Origin: CAZSSM01 sp964609385
Lineage (GTDB): Bacteria; Planctomycetota; Planctomycetia; Isosphaerales; Isosphaeraceae
Length of the DNA: 64,000 bases
Direction: 5' to 3'
NCBI GenBank assembly: GCA_964609385.1
Contig: CAZSSM010000001.1
Location: forward strand, 124,001-188,000
In this document: positions 28,408-36,687 of the stretch, piece by piece
Numbering within the stretch: position 1 is the first letter of the stretch
Layout: every line of letters starts with the position of its first letter
Program-made: the position numbers and the translations under genes
Notes under the pieces: generated by a model
Database searches by the model: none
Told to the model about the DNA's origin: nothing
What the model saw: only the letters and a program-made list of their open reading frames with translations

Positions 28408-29733
28408 CTATTCCCGACGCGGCCACGATCGGCTGGGCTCGACGACCGCCCAGGCCAACCTCGCACCACCCACCAAGGGACGATCCGCTACGAACCCGGG
28501 AACACCCTGGAAAGCACCGACCGTCATCCATGCATCGGTTTCGCCAACCCCTCGAATCGTCGAGAGATCCCTGACGAAACGACAGAACGCCGATGCCATT
28601 CGCGTGGCGACACGACGCAACGCGCCAACGAGTTCTCCGAGCCACTTGGTCCCGTTCTGAGCGATCGCCGCGACTCCTCCGATGATTCCCCCCATGGAGA
28701 GGATGAACGTCACGATCGCGGATGTCCCGATCCGAAGCAGATCCCGACTGACAACGACCGACCGATCGGCGCTCGGCGATCCGGGCTCGGGTCGTCGATG
28801 CTCCGAGGGCGGCGGGACCAAGAACTGTCCGTTCGGCTCCTCAGCAATCGTCGCGGTTTCCGGAGTCGTCGATATCGAACCACGATCGTCGACGACGCTG
28901 GTCGACGGTGAGCCGAGATCGAAATCCGAACCGCGATCGTCCGTCGACGGTTCCCAGGGATCGTCGTCGACGTCCGAAAAGCCCGGTTCGTCGGGTTCAA
29001 CGGCCGGTTTGCTCGAAGCATTGGGGACGGGTCCCCAGACGACCGGCTCGTGGCTGATGTCGTCGAACGGCGGCTTGGCCTCGATCCGTGAGCCCGGAGG
29101 CCGACTTTGATCCCGGCTCAGCTCGATGGTCCGACCGTACTGGTCCTCACCCATCGACGGCCGCTCATAGATATAAATGACCTTCCGGCGCGGGCCGGAC
29201 GTCTTCTCTTGCAGTTCCTCGGCGGTCTCGCGATCGAGCGCGCCCCAGTCCGCAGGCTGGGTCCGCTCCAGGTACCAGGCGGCGGCGCGCCAGTCGGTTT
29301 CGCCGGCCTCCTGGATCCGAAGCAGCGCATCGCGCTCGCCGATCAACCGCGCCCGTGTGATCCGCCAATAGAAGTCGACGAGCGGGTCAAACTCCTCGGA
29401 CTCCATCGACTCCGAATCGGATGGCTCCTCGGACTCTGGCCCGCAATCTGGATGATCGGACCCACAATCCCCAGCGCTCAGGTCGCTCGGATCGTCGGCC
29501 CAATCAAAGTCGGCATCATCGGTTTCGTCGTCGTCGGCATCATCCCAGATCTCGTCGTCATCATCCTCGAGATCGTCATCGTCGTCGATTCGCTCCTTGG
29601 CCTTGGCCCACCATCGCTTGTAGGTGGCGTAACCGATCTCGGCGTACCGGCAGGCCTCCTGGATTGTGGCGCCGGCGCGAAGCGCTTCACAGAGCGCCTC
29701 GATGATCGGCTCCGTCAACTTGGAACACGTCAT
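28408..29733 (-). CDS. HTH protein with acidic segment and membrane segment, terminase-small-subunit-like N-terminus
   Basis: A 441-residue protein. Residues 1-50 (LTEPIIEALCEALRAGATIQEACRYAEIGYATYKRWWAKAKERI) look like the helix-turn-helix of phage terminase small subunits. Then come about 70 residues almost all Asp/Glu/Ser, then a second conserved block FYWRITRARLIGERDALLRIQEAGETDWRAAAWYLERTQPADWG, which in phage-like proteins follows the HTH. The C-terminal half is polar with one hydrophobic segment (IGTSAIVTFILSMGGIIGGVAAIA). No other phage gene is nearby. Start ATG 29733 has GGGAGG immediately upstream. Function not assigned. Confidence 0.7.
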   Translation of the reverse strand: MTCSKLTEPIIEALCEALRAGATIQEACRYAEIGYATYKRWWAKAKERIDDDDDLEDDDDEIWDDADDDETDDADFDWADDPSDLSAGDCGSDHPDCGPESEEPSDSESMESEEFDPLVDFYWRITRARLIGERDALLRIQEAGETDWRAAAWYLERTQPADWGALDRETAEELQEKTSGPRRKVIYIYERPSMGEDQYGRTIELSRDQSRPPGSRIEAKPPFDDISHEPVVWGPVPNASSKPAVEPDEPGFSDVDDDPWEPSTDDRGSDFDLGSPSTSVVDDRGSISTTPETATIAEEPNGQFLVPPPSEHRRPEPGSPSADRSVVVSRDLLRIGTSAIVTFILSMGGIIGGVAAIAQNGTKWLGELVGALRRVATRMASAFCRFVRDLSTIRGVGETDAWMTVGAFQGVPGFVADRPLVGGARLAWAVVEPSRSWPRRE

Positions 29734-30179
29734 AACCTCCCTCGTATCCGTGTCGAGTCGTCGGGGCCGCCAGGCCCGACGCGCGACGGACACCCCGACG
29801 CTAGTAGCATCTGGAGATCTGCACGGATGGTTCATGGAGAACCGCATGACGACGCACGCCAAACGAACGAACCCCAACGATCGCCGCAACGCACAAAATC
29901 ACTGACAACCACACAGGCCGGAGAACAGCCCCCCCGATTCGTTTCGGTTGAGTCGGTCCCCTAGCCGTTCCCCGATTGCCCGAACCTCTGAGGAGAATGC
30001 AACGATCATGACGTTCCCGACTCCGTTCCGAATCCGGCTTACGTTATGATTCGAACCAGAGCCGTCATCCCGGCCTCGATCGCATCGGGGTTTGGTAAGG
30101 TTCAGCGGTGTCTACGACCGACGGCCGTCTTCAACCCGGACGATCGAAATGAAGAGATCGATCAGGGAGATCGTTTTCG
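29734..30179. promoter_or_regulatory. Divergent intergenic region, HTH gene / MBOAT gene
   Basis: This is 446 bases holding the upstream regions of two divergent genes. A GGGAG ribosome site lies about 10 bases before the MBOAT start. A tRNA-like T-loop string at 30048-30057 was checked and does not sit in a T-arm. No other structure was found. Confidence 0.4.
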
Positions 30180-31154
30180 ATGAATAGCGCGGGTTGGCTC
30201 TTCTTCGCGATCTTCATCGCGTATCTGTGTGCCGCAATCGCGCCGCTTCCTCGTCATCATTTTCGAGGGAGTACTGGAATCTGCATGAGCTGGTGTTTCG
30301 TACCGATTATCTTCATTTGTCCGATATTTATCCCCTCCGATCATGTGGGGATGCGCGCGGCGTCGGCCTTCATATCGGGCGACATCTTCTTCAAGCTGGT
30401 CGACGATCTACAGCGCGGGAGCGATCGGGCAAGGAGTCTCACCCGACGCGAATATTTCCGCTTTCTGATCCCGTTCCCGATCCTTTGCACCGTCTATCCG
30501 GATCACAAGCGGCGGCTGACACGCCCCGAGAGTCCTTGGCCGCAGGTCCTTCGCCTCATCGGTGGAATCCTCGGTTGCACTCTCGCCGTCGTGTCGATCA
30601 TCGCACTCTCGGAGACCGCGCTCATCCGATCGAGCTTTGCGCTGAACCATGTCGTGATGTTGCTGACCTTCGTCCTCGCGATCGAATCGCTCTCAAGAGC
30701 GCTTTGCGGGCTCGAACGTCTGGCAGGATTCGACACGACACCGATCGTTCGGAACGCCTACCTGTCGCGAACCGTCTCGGAGTTCTGGAGACGGTACAAC
30801 GGCCGAGTCCATGACTGGTTCTATCGCAACGTCTTCCTCGCGACCGGTGGCCGACGCACTCCTGTCCGTTCCCTGCTGCTCGTTTTCTTCGCGAGCGGTG
30901 TCTTCCACGAGGTGATGTTCGCCCAGGCGACCTCGCGACTGACCGGCTATCAGTTCGCGTTCTTCATGCTCCAAGGTCCGGCAACGCTCGTCTCAGGACC
31001 CTTCGAGCGCCTGGCCAGTCGAGGCGGGATTGCGGGCAAGCTCATGGCTCACGGAATGACGATGATATTCATGGCCGTCACGTCCATCCTTTTCTTCAAC
31101 GGCGTCAGCGAAGTTTTTCCCTTTATTTATGCCAGCCAGTCGCCTCTACCCTAA
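30180..31154 (+). CDS. Wax-synthase-type MBOAT acyltransferase
   Basis: A 324-residue polytopic membrane protein with about seven hydrophobic segments. The segment SEFWRRYNGRVHDWFYRNVF is the wax synthase/MBOAT signature. The conserved histidine is in SGVFHEVMFAQ. Such enzymes transfer acyl groups to alcohols or to exported polymers. It converges on the reverse-strand acyltransferase/ligase run, 48 bases away, and is probably part of the same lipid-modifying function, though transcribed separately. Confidence 0.78.
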   Translation: MNSAGWLFFAIFIAYLCAAIAPLPRHHFRGSTGICMSWCFVPIIFICPIFIPSDHVGMRAASAFISGDIFFKLVDDLQRGSDRARSLTRREYFRFLIPFPILCTVYPDHKRRLTRPESPWPQVLRLIGGILGCTLAVVSIIALSETALIRSSFALNHVVMLLTFVLAIESLSRALCGLERLAGFDTTPIVRNAYLSRTVSEFWRRYNGRVHDWFYRNVFLATGGRRTPVRSLLLVFFASGVFHEVMFAQATSRLTGYQFAFFMLQGPATLVSGPFERLASRGGIAGKLMAHGMTMIFMAVTSILFFNGVSEVFPFIYASQSPLP

Positions 31155-31202
31155 AAATCGTCTGCTTAATGTCGATTCGTCAGCGATGCGGATGATGTGA
31201 TC

Positions 31203-32264
31203 CTAAGGATTAAATACGGGTAGTCGCCGTGAAGGTCTTCGATGTTGCGATCGTCCACGTAAATGCGCGGCGAAGTCCTTACGATCGTCGGCGCGATCGG
31301 ACCGCGTCTTCGAGGCCGGACCACCATAGCAAGGCCAGAGCAAGTGTGCCGGCGCGTCGTCGGGCCGGGCGATGATTCGCGACTCGAGGAGCCCCAGTGA
31401 TTCCTGGACGGCCTCGTCTTCGGATCCCGGTTGGATGACGCGTGGCGCCTCGAAGATCAGCCGATAGCGACCCGCACCCCGATGCTCGCAGAAGACCGGG
31501 ACCACCGGGGCCCCCGTCAAGGCTGCCAGATCGGCCCAGATCGCCAGCCACGATTGTTCCAATCCGAGCAGCGTCCCGCGTCGCGTGTTGCAACCTGGCC
31601 ACGGGATGTCGCCGTTGAGATAGACCCCCCAGCCATCGAGCAATGCGATTCGTGCACGCATCATCAAGCTCACCGCACCCTTGGAGGTCAAGTCCCTGGT
31701 GAGGCAAAACCCCGACTGTGCGTGTGGCCCTTCGGCCGCGTCGAAGCGGGTGAGCAGGGTCTTCGAGGCGTGATAGGGTCGCTGGACGAGGAATCGGACC
31801 GAGAGCCCCGTACGGACCATCCAGTGGAGCGCTCCGAGATGACCCCCGAAATGGCTGCCGAGCAGGATGATCCCCCGTCCGGACCGCAAGGAGTCACGGA
31901 CAAATTCGCTTCCGGAGATCTCGAACCGCTCGGAGAGTTCGGCCAGCGACACGTTCTCAAGGAGCACATCACGCGCAGTGAATCGTGCCAGGCCCTCGGC
32001 GAGTTGACCTACCAATCGAGGGCGGTCCCACGACGCGTCGACGGTCCGAGAGACTTCCTCGATCCTCAACCTCGCGCGGCGATGCCAGCCGAGTCGAGGC
32101 ATGGTCGCGATCCGCCCACCGAACCGTAGGAGACGGTCGGCGATCCAGGGCTTGGCCTGACGCAAGGCCGGAAGCACCGCGCTGTAGACGAACGGTTTCC
32201 AGCCGCGGATCCAACGCGTGGCCCGCCGCCAACGCTCTCGAAACAATCTACGGCGAGCGTTCAC
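31203..32264 (-). CDS. LpxL/HtrB-like lysophospholipid acyltransferase family protein
   Basis: A 353-residue protein with the LpxL-type arrangement: GSHFGGHLGALHWM carries the catalytic H-x4-D/E-like site and ALLDGWGVYLNGDIPWPG the acceptor-site block. Members acylate lipid A or ornithine and related lipids at the inner membrane. It starts with GTG at 32264, 4 bases from the stop of the adenylation gene with a GAGGA site 7 bases upstream, so it is in the same operon. The final ~40 residues are Arg-rich and unlike the family. Confidence 0.8.
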   Translation of the reverse strand: MNARRRLFRERWRRATRWIRGWKPFVYSAVLPALRQAKPWIADRLLRFGGRIATMPRLGWHRRARLRIEEVSRTVDASWDRPRLVGQLAEGLARFTARDVLLENVSLAELSERFEISGSEFVRDSLRSGRGIILLGSHFGGHLGALHWMVRTGLSVRFLVQRPYHASKTLLTRFDAAEGPHAQSGFCLTRDLTSKGAVSLMMRARIALLDGWGVYLNGDIPWPGCNTRRGTLLGLEQSWLAIWADLAALTGAPVVPVFCEHRGAGRYRLIFEAPRVIQPGSEDEAVQESLGLLESRIIARPDDAPAHLLWPCYGGPASKTRSDRADDRKDFAAHLRGRSQHRRPSRRLPVFNP

Positions 32265-32267
32265 CGA

Positions 32268-33911
32268 TCAATCCTCGGATGCAGCCAGACGTTTGAGCCC
32301 CTGATAGTCGACCTTCGCCGTCGACGTCTCAGGCATCGCGTCCAGGAACGAGATCCGGTCTGGGACCATATAGTGGGGAAGATAAGTGGTGCAATGACGC
32401 TTCATCGCGATCAGTGATCGCTTGCGGCCCGTTTTCAATGTCAAGTAAGCTCGAATCGAAAGCCCTTCGGCTTGCTCATGCGCGATGACCGCCGCGCGTT
32501 CGACGGAATCACTCCGATGAAGCGCCGACTCGATCTCACCAAGCTCAATCCGGTATCCCCGTTTCTTGACCATCCGGTCGCGACGCCCGCGATACTGATA
32601 GACACCCTGGCCGAGGTCGACGACAAGGTCACCCGTTCGATACCAGGAGCATCCCTCCTCATCACGTAGGAAGGCCGGCTCGGTCAGATCCGGACGTCGA
32701 AAGTATCCCGACATCACGCCGGGACCCGAGATGACCAACTCGCCCACTGTCCCGACCGGGACGTCCGACCCCTCAGCATCGACCACCCGAGCACGCAACG
32801 GTGGACACACCGGCCCGATCGGGAAAGGTTCGGAGCGGTCCGCGTCGATCGCCTCGGGGATCCGATAGGCGTTGCAGACGTTGGTCTCGGTCGGTCCGTA
32901 GAGGTTCCACAGTTCGGCGTTCGGCCACGAGGTCCGGAGGCGCCGCAAGTGCGTGATCGGGAAGACCTCGCCGGCGAACAGGACGAGCCGAGGCGCGGGG
33001 TAGTCAGCTTGATCGATCCCGCCGTATTGCGTCATCAAGGTCAGAATCGATGGTGCAGAGTACCAAACAGTCAACTTTTTGGAAGCCAAGTACTCGCTCA
33101 AGCGTTGCGGATCCTTACCCAACGCCTCGTCGATCAATACGAGCGTCGCCCCCTCAGCGCAACTGACGAAGAGGTCGAAGATCGAGAGGTCGAAGTGGAA
33201 CGGCGCGTGTGACGAGAACCGATCGTCGGGCCCCAATGAGAACGTCGACCGACACCACCCCAGGAAACAGGCGGCGTTGGCGTGGGTCAACATGACCCCC
33301 TTCGGTCGTCCGGTCGAGCCCGAGGTGTAGAGGATGTAGGCCAAGTCGTCGGGTCGGCGAGCCGTTGGAATGAACGTTGCGGTTCGGTTGGCCAAGATCG
33401 CATGCCAGTTGGCCTCCCGCGGATCTCCTTCGAGATTGGCCCCATCCGAGTCGGACGATCGTGGTCCGTCGACACCCGCAACACGATCCACAATGATCAA
33501 GCGGGGCAGGGGAGATCCCGAGGGCCATGCCTCGCGGAGCGACTCGACTCGGGGACGGTCGACGACCACAGCGCGAACCTCTCCGTCGGCGAAAACGCCC
33601 GCGCCACGGATCGCCGGCGCATCGGGATCGACCGGCACATAGGCGGCTCCACTGCGGAGGATCCCATGGATCGCCGTCACCGACTCCAGGCTCTTCGGCA
33701 GGAACAGCCCGACCCGATCGCCAAGGCCGATCCCCCACCTTTGCAGATGCGCAGCCAGTCGGCCGGCGTCGCGATCCAGTTCGGCATAGCGGAGCCGACC
33801 CCCCGAACCATCCTCAACCGCCATCCGATCGGGGCATACCCCCGCAGCGCGATCGAGGAGATCGGCGAGGTGAGACCAAGGTCCATCGATTCGCTCGTTT
33901 ACTACCGACAT
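32268..33911 (-). CDS. DltA-like amino acid adenylation / AMP-forming ligase
   Basis: A 547-residue stand-alone adenylation enzyme. Core motifs are YTSGSTGRPKGV (phosphate loop), FHFDLSIFDLF, NLYGPTET, YRTGDL and KKRGYRIELGEIE. A C-terminal lysine lies in MPETSTAKVDYQ. The pattern is nearest to DltA-type ligases, which charge D-alanine or another acid onto a carrier protein. No carrier domain is fused and none is encoded nearby. ATG 33911 has GAGGG about 9 bases upstream. It lies between an SGNH gene (57 bases upstream) and the LpxL-like gene. Confidence 0.85.
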   Translation of the reverse strand: MSVVNERIDGPWSHLADLLDRAAGVCPDRMAVEDGSGGRLRYAELDRDAGRLAAHLQRWGIGLGDRVGLFLPKSLESVTAIHGILRSGAAYVPVDPDAPAIRGAGVFADGEVRAVVVDRPRVESLREAWPSGSPLPRLIIVDRVAGVDGPRSSDSDGANLEGDPREANWHAILANRTATFIPTARRPDDLAYILYTSGSTGRPKGVMLTHANAACFLGWCRSTFSLGPDDRFSSHAPFHFDLSIFDLFVSCAEGATLVLIDEALGKDPQRLSEYLASKKLTVWYSAPSILTLMTQYGGIDQADYPAPRLVLFAGEVFPITHLRRLRTSWPNAELWNLYGPTETNVCNAYRIPEAIDADRSEPFPIGPVCPPLRARVVDAEGSDVPVGTVGELVISGPGVMSGYFRRPDLTEPAFLRDEEGCSWYRTGDLVVDLGQGVYQYRGRRDRMVKKRGYRIELGEIESALHRSDSVERAAVIAHEQAEGLSIRAYLTLKTGRKRSLIAMKRHCTTYLPHYMVPDRISFLDAMPETSTAKVDYQGLKRLAASED

Positions 33912-33968
33912 GACGAAAGATCCCTCACGCGGGTCGCATCGACGGAATTGCCGAAAAAACAACCGACT

Positions 33969-35213
33969 TTACTTGTGATCGTTGATCGGTATGGTTACCG
34001 CGACACTCGTCGAGGATTGGCCGAGAAACCGTCGGCGGATCGTCGGGTCCGCTTGGATCAGGTCGACCAGCCGTCGGTAGATCTGCTTGTGACCATGGGC
34101 GTTCGGGTGGTCGTCGCGCGGGGCGATCGCCAAGCCGAGCAGGTCGTCGCGGTCGAAGGCGTCCATAACGTCGAGAAGGGGAATCCCCAACGACTCAGCC
34201 AGTTCGTGGTAGTGCGAGACGTCGGTTCCACGCTCGTGAGGCCGGTCGGCAAGGCTAGCCCGGGGAATCATCAGCCAGATTAGGTCCGAGCCATCGTCGT
34301 GGATCTCGCCGGCCATGACGCTCATCGCCGAGGTGATCGCTGGCCGCAGGTGCTCCGAGAGCCGAAGCTTGACCGAGCGTTTGTCTTTGAGCGTCCCATC
34401 CGGACGTCTCGACAGTCGATCACCGTCCAATCCAGCTCGCTTCAACGCTGTCGAGAACGGCTCAAACTGCGGGTCGAAGTTGCCTTGAAGAATGTTCGTC
34501 AGATGAATCTCTTGAAGCCGCTCATCCAATCGGGTGATCGAGTAAAGGACCAGATCGGGCCGTCGCTCCCGAACTTTGCGCCGATAGGTCTCCCAACGCT
34601 GGGCGGGGGAGTAGGCGGCGACGGCGTAGTTCTCGATGACGAATCGTCGAGACGAACCGTGACGCTTCGCCTCGCGGTTGAGCCAGTCCTCAAGCCGATT
34701 TTCGTACGTCTTGTCCGTCTCGACCCCCCAACCCATGTCGATGGACGATCCCAACAGTGCGATTCGAACCAGGTCCTTCGATTGATCGAGAAGCGGGTCG
34801 TTTTCGCGGTCGCGGAGTCCACGGGCGTTGGTTGTGAACCGGGCGCCATAGAGCATCCGGTCGACGTTGGGCTTCAGTTCGAAGAGGAGGAAGTCGCCGG
34901 GAAGCTCGGCGGCGACACCGGACTCATCGAACTTAACCCAGTCGGCCGGCTGGCCAAGCAAGGCCAGTGTCAACTCGTCGGGGCCGCCATCGCCGTTCAT
35001 GATACTCTCGTAGTAACCACCCGCGTTGGCATGGCGATCGCTGCTGTTGAGTTCCAGCGACCGGAGGTGATCACGAGTTCGCGCGACCCGGCTGTCCATC
35101 GGTAGATGGAGCGCAGCCAGAACAAGCAGAGCGACCAAGACGAGCGGTCCGGTCGCCATCGATCCCCATTTCGCAACGACACGCCTCGCGTATCGGGAGG
35201 TGTTCGAAGCCAT
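33969..35213 (-). CDS. Membrane-anchored SGNH/GDSL hydrolase-like protein (second copy)
   Basis: A 414-residue protein with one N-terminal membrane helix (about 19-38) and an exported SGNH domain: block I LLGSSIDMGWG and block V DDHPNAHGH with the Asp-His pair. FELKPNVDRMLYG...TNARGLRD precedes block I, as in many planctomycete GDSL proteins. It resembles DltD/AlgJ-type proteins that work with MBOAT partners to move acyl groups. Its ATG overlaps the stop of the upstream SGNH gene by one base (TAATG), which fixes the start. Confidence 0.83.
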   Translation of the reverse strand: MASNTSRYARRVVAKWGSMATGPLVLVALLVLAALHLPMDSRVARTRDHLRSLELNSSDRHANAGGYYESIMNGDGGPDELTLALLGQPADWVKFDESGVAAELPGDFLLFELKPNVDRMLYGARFTTNARGLRDRENDPLLDQSKDLVRIALLGSSIDMGWGVETDKTYENRLEDWLNREAKRHGSSRRFVIENYAVAAYSPAQRWETYRRKVRERRPDLVLYSITRLDERLQEIHLTNILQGNFDPQFEPFSTALKRAGLDGDRLSRRPDGTLKDKRSVKLRLSEHLRPAITSAMSVMAGEIHDDGSDLIWLMIPRASLADRPHERGTDVSHYHELAESLGIPLLDVMDAFDRDDLLGLAIAPRDDHPNAHGHKQIYRRLVDLIQADPTIRRRFLGQSSTSVAVTIPINDHK

Positions 35214-36544
35214 TAGCGTAGGCTCTCCAGCACGTGTGGGTCGAAGCGACGGGATTGGGTTCGCGGTTCCTCGGTCGATCGGCGTGCGGATTGTTCCGTG
35301 ATCGAATCGTCCCGAGACGCGTGCTCGGAAGCGGTTTCGGGCGACCACCAGAGGTCGAGCGCGCCGGCCGGATCGGTCAACGCTCCGTACATCGATTCGG
35401 TGAGCAGGCGATGGCCCTCGGCGTTCGGGTGGTAGTCGTGAGGTTCAATGGCGAGATCCTGAGCCGATTTGCCCCGATACACATCGAGGAACTCGAGACA
35501 CGTATCGAACCCTGACCGTTTTGCCAAACCGATCAGGCGGTCTCGATCCTCGGCGTCGACCGGCCGACCGACGCGGGGGATGAGCAGCCAGAGGCACGGG
35601 ACATTTCGAGCATGCGATTCCAAAGTGATGGATCGGTAAACATGTTCGAGGATCTGCCAGCGCCAAGGCTTGAGAATCGATCGATTGAACGAGACTGGGG
35701 CATAGCGACGCGCTCCGGACCGGACGAGCAGATCGTGATAGAGCGGCTCGTCCCAACCTCGACCGTAGACCAAGAGACTCCGGAGCCGTCGCTCGTCCCA
35801 ACCGGGGTCGGCTAGGGTCGCCTCGTAGAGCACGACGTCGATCCCGAACTCCCAGCCGTGCCTCGAGAAGTCGGCCCAGCGCTGACCGGGCGCGTGACCT
35901 GGAACAGCGAAGTTGAGGATCTCGACCCGTGGACCGCCACGGTCGCGTGACCAACGATCGAGCCGACGTTCCATCCGAGGCTCGAAACCATCCCCGTCAT
36001 CGACACCCCAGCCGGTTCCAATGGAGTCACCGATCAAGGCGATTCGGATCGTCCTTGAAGGTTTGGTCCGCTCATATTCTTGGTCACGGAGTCCCCATGA
36101 GTTGGTTTGCCAAGTCGCGCCGAGGTGACGCGTTCGTAGGTTTGGCTTGAGGACGTACTCGCGAATATCTTCAACGTTATTGACGAGTGGGCTGGTCTCG
36201 AACGGCTCGGCGGTCCCGCGACTGGTGTCGGTTCCGCCAAGTCGGACGAGCCGGATCCCAGGGTTCCGTTCGACGCGGTCTTCCTCGAGTAGGGCCTCGT
36301 AGTATCCGCGTTCGCGACGGGCGTAATCGTTCCCGTTGAGCCCTTCGTGGCGAAGGACCTCGCGAATTCGGAGGGGCCAGCCAGCGAACCACGGATCGGG
36401 CATGGCTGTCCAGAGAATGAGCCCGACGGCAAAGAGACACGAGAGGGCGCGGAGCCGACCAGATCGGCGATCAGCGAACGCTCGCGATCTCGCCGACGAA
36501 TCGGGCTCGCTGAGGAGGGGGCCGGGTCGCGGGACATGGTCCAT
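35213..36544 (-). CDS. Membrane-anchored SGNH/GDSL hydrolase-like protein (first copy)
   Basis: A 443-residue paralogue of the next gene: N-terminal membrane helix (about 31-48), YVLKPNLRTRHLG...TNSWGLRD, block I LIGDSIGTGWG, and block V DYHPNAEGH. It differs from its neighbour by a ~50-residue polar C-terminal tail. The start ATG has GAGGA 9 bases upstream. It follows the MBOAT gene by 143 bases in the same direction. Confidence 0.84.
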   Translation of the reverse strand: MDHVPRPGPLLSEPDSSARSRAFADRRSGRLRALSCLFAVGLILWTAMPDPWFAGWPLRIREVLRHEGLNGNDYARRERGYYEALLEEDRVERNPGIRLVRLGGTDTSRGTAEPFETSPLVNNVEDIREYVLKPNLRTRHLGATWQTNSWGLRDQEYERTKPSRTIRIALIGDSIGTGWGVDDGDGFEPRMERRLDRWSRDRGGPRVEILNFAVPGHAPGQRWADFSRHGWEFGIDVVLYEATLADPGWDERRLRSLLVYGRGWDEPLYHDLLVRSGARRYAPVSFNRSILKPWRWQILEHVYRSITLESHARNVPCLWLLIPRVGRPVDAEDRDRLIGLAKRSGFDTCLEFLDVYRGKSAQDLAIEPHDYHPNAEGHRLLTESMYGALTDPAGALDLWWSPETASEHASRDDSITEQSARRSTEEPRTQSRRFDPHVLESLR

Positions 36545-36687
36545 CGCCGGGAGTCCTCGGGAAATGGGACGGGAATCCGAGTCCTACGGGCCGTCGTGAT
36601 CAACCGTCGAAGCGATCCGAGTCTCGATCCGCACGGACTGTCGCGTTAGCCGGCCATGCGGTCGGGTCGTTCTCACGTGGGCGTTCG

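Noticed and set aside
28009..28911. 300-codon forward open frame
   Set aside because: Arg/Pro/Ser-rich with no family features; overlaps the HTH gene antisense.
30048..30057. tRNA-like T-loop string (reverse strand GGTTCGAATC)
   Set aside because: The flanking bases do not form a T-stem or acceptor stem, so it is not a tRNA.
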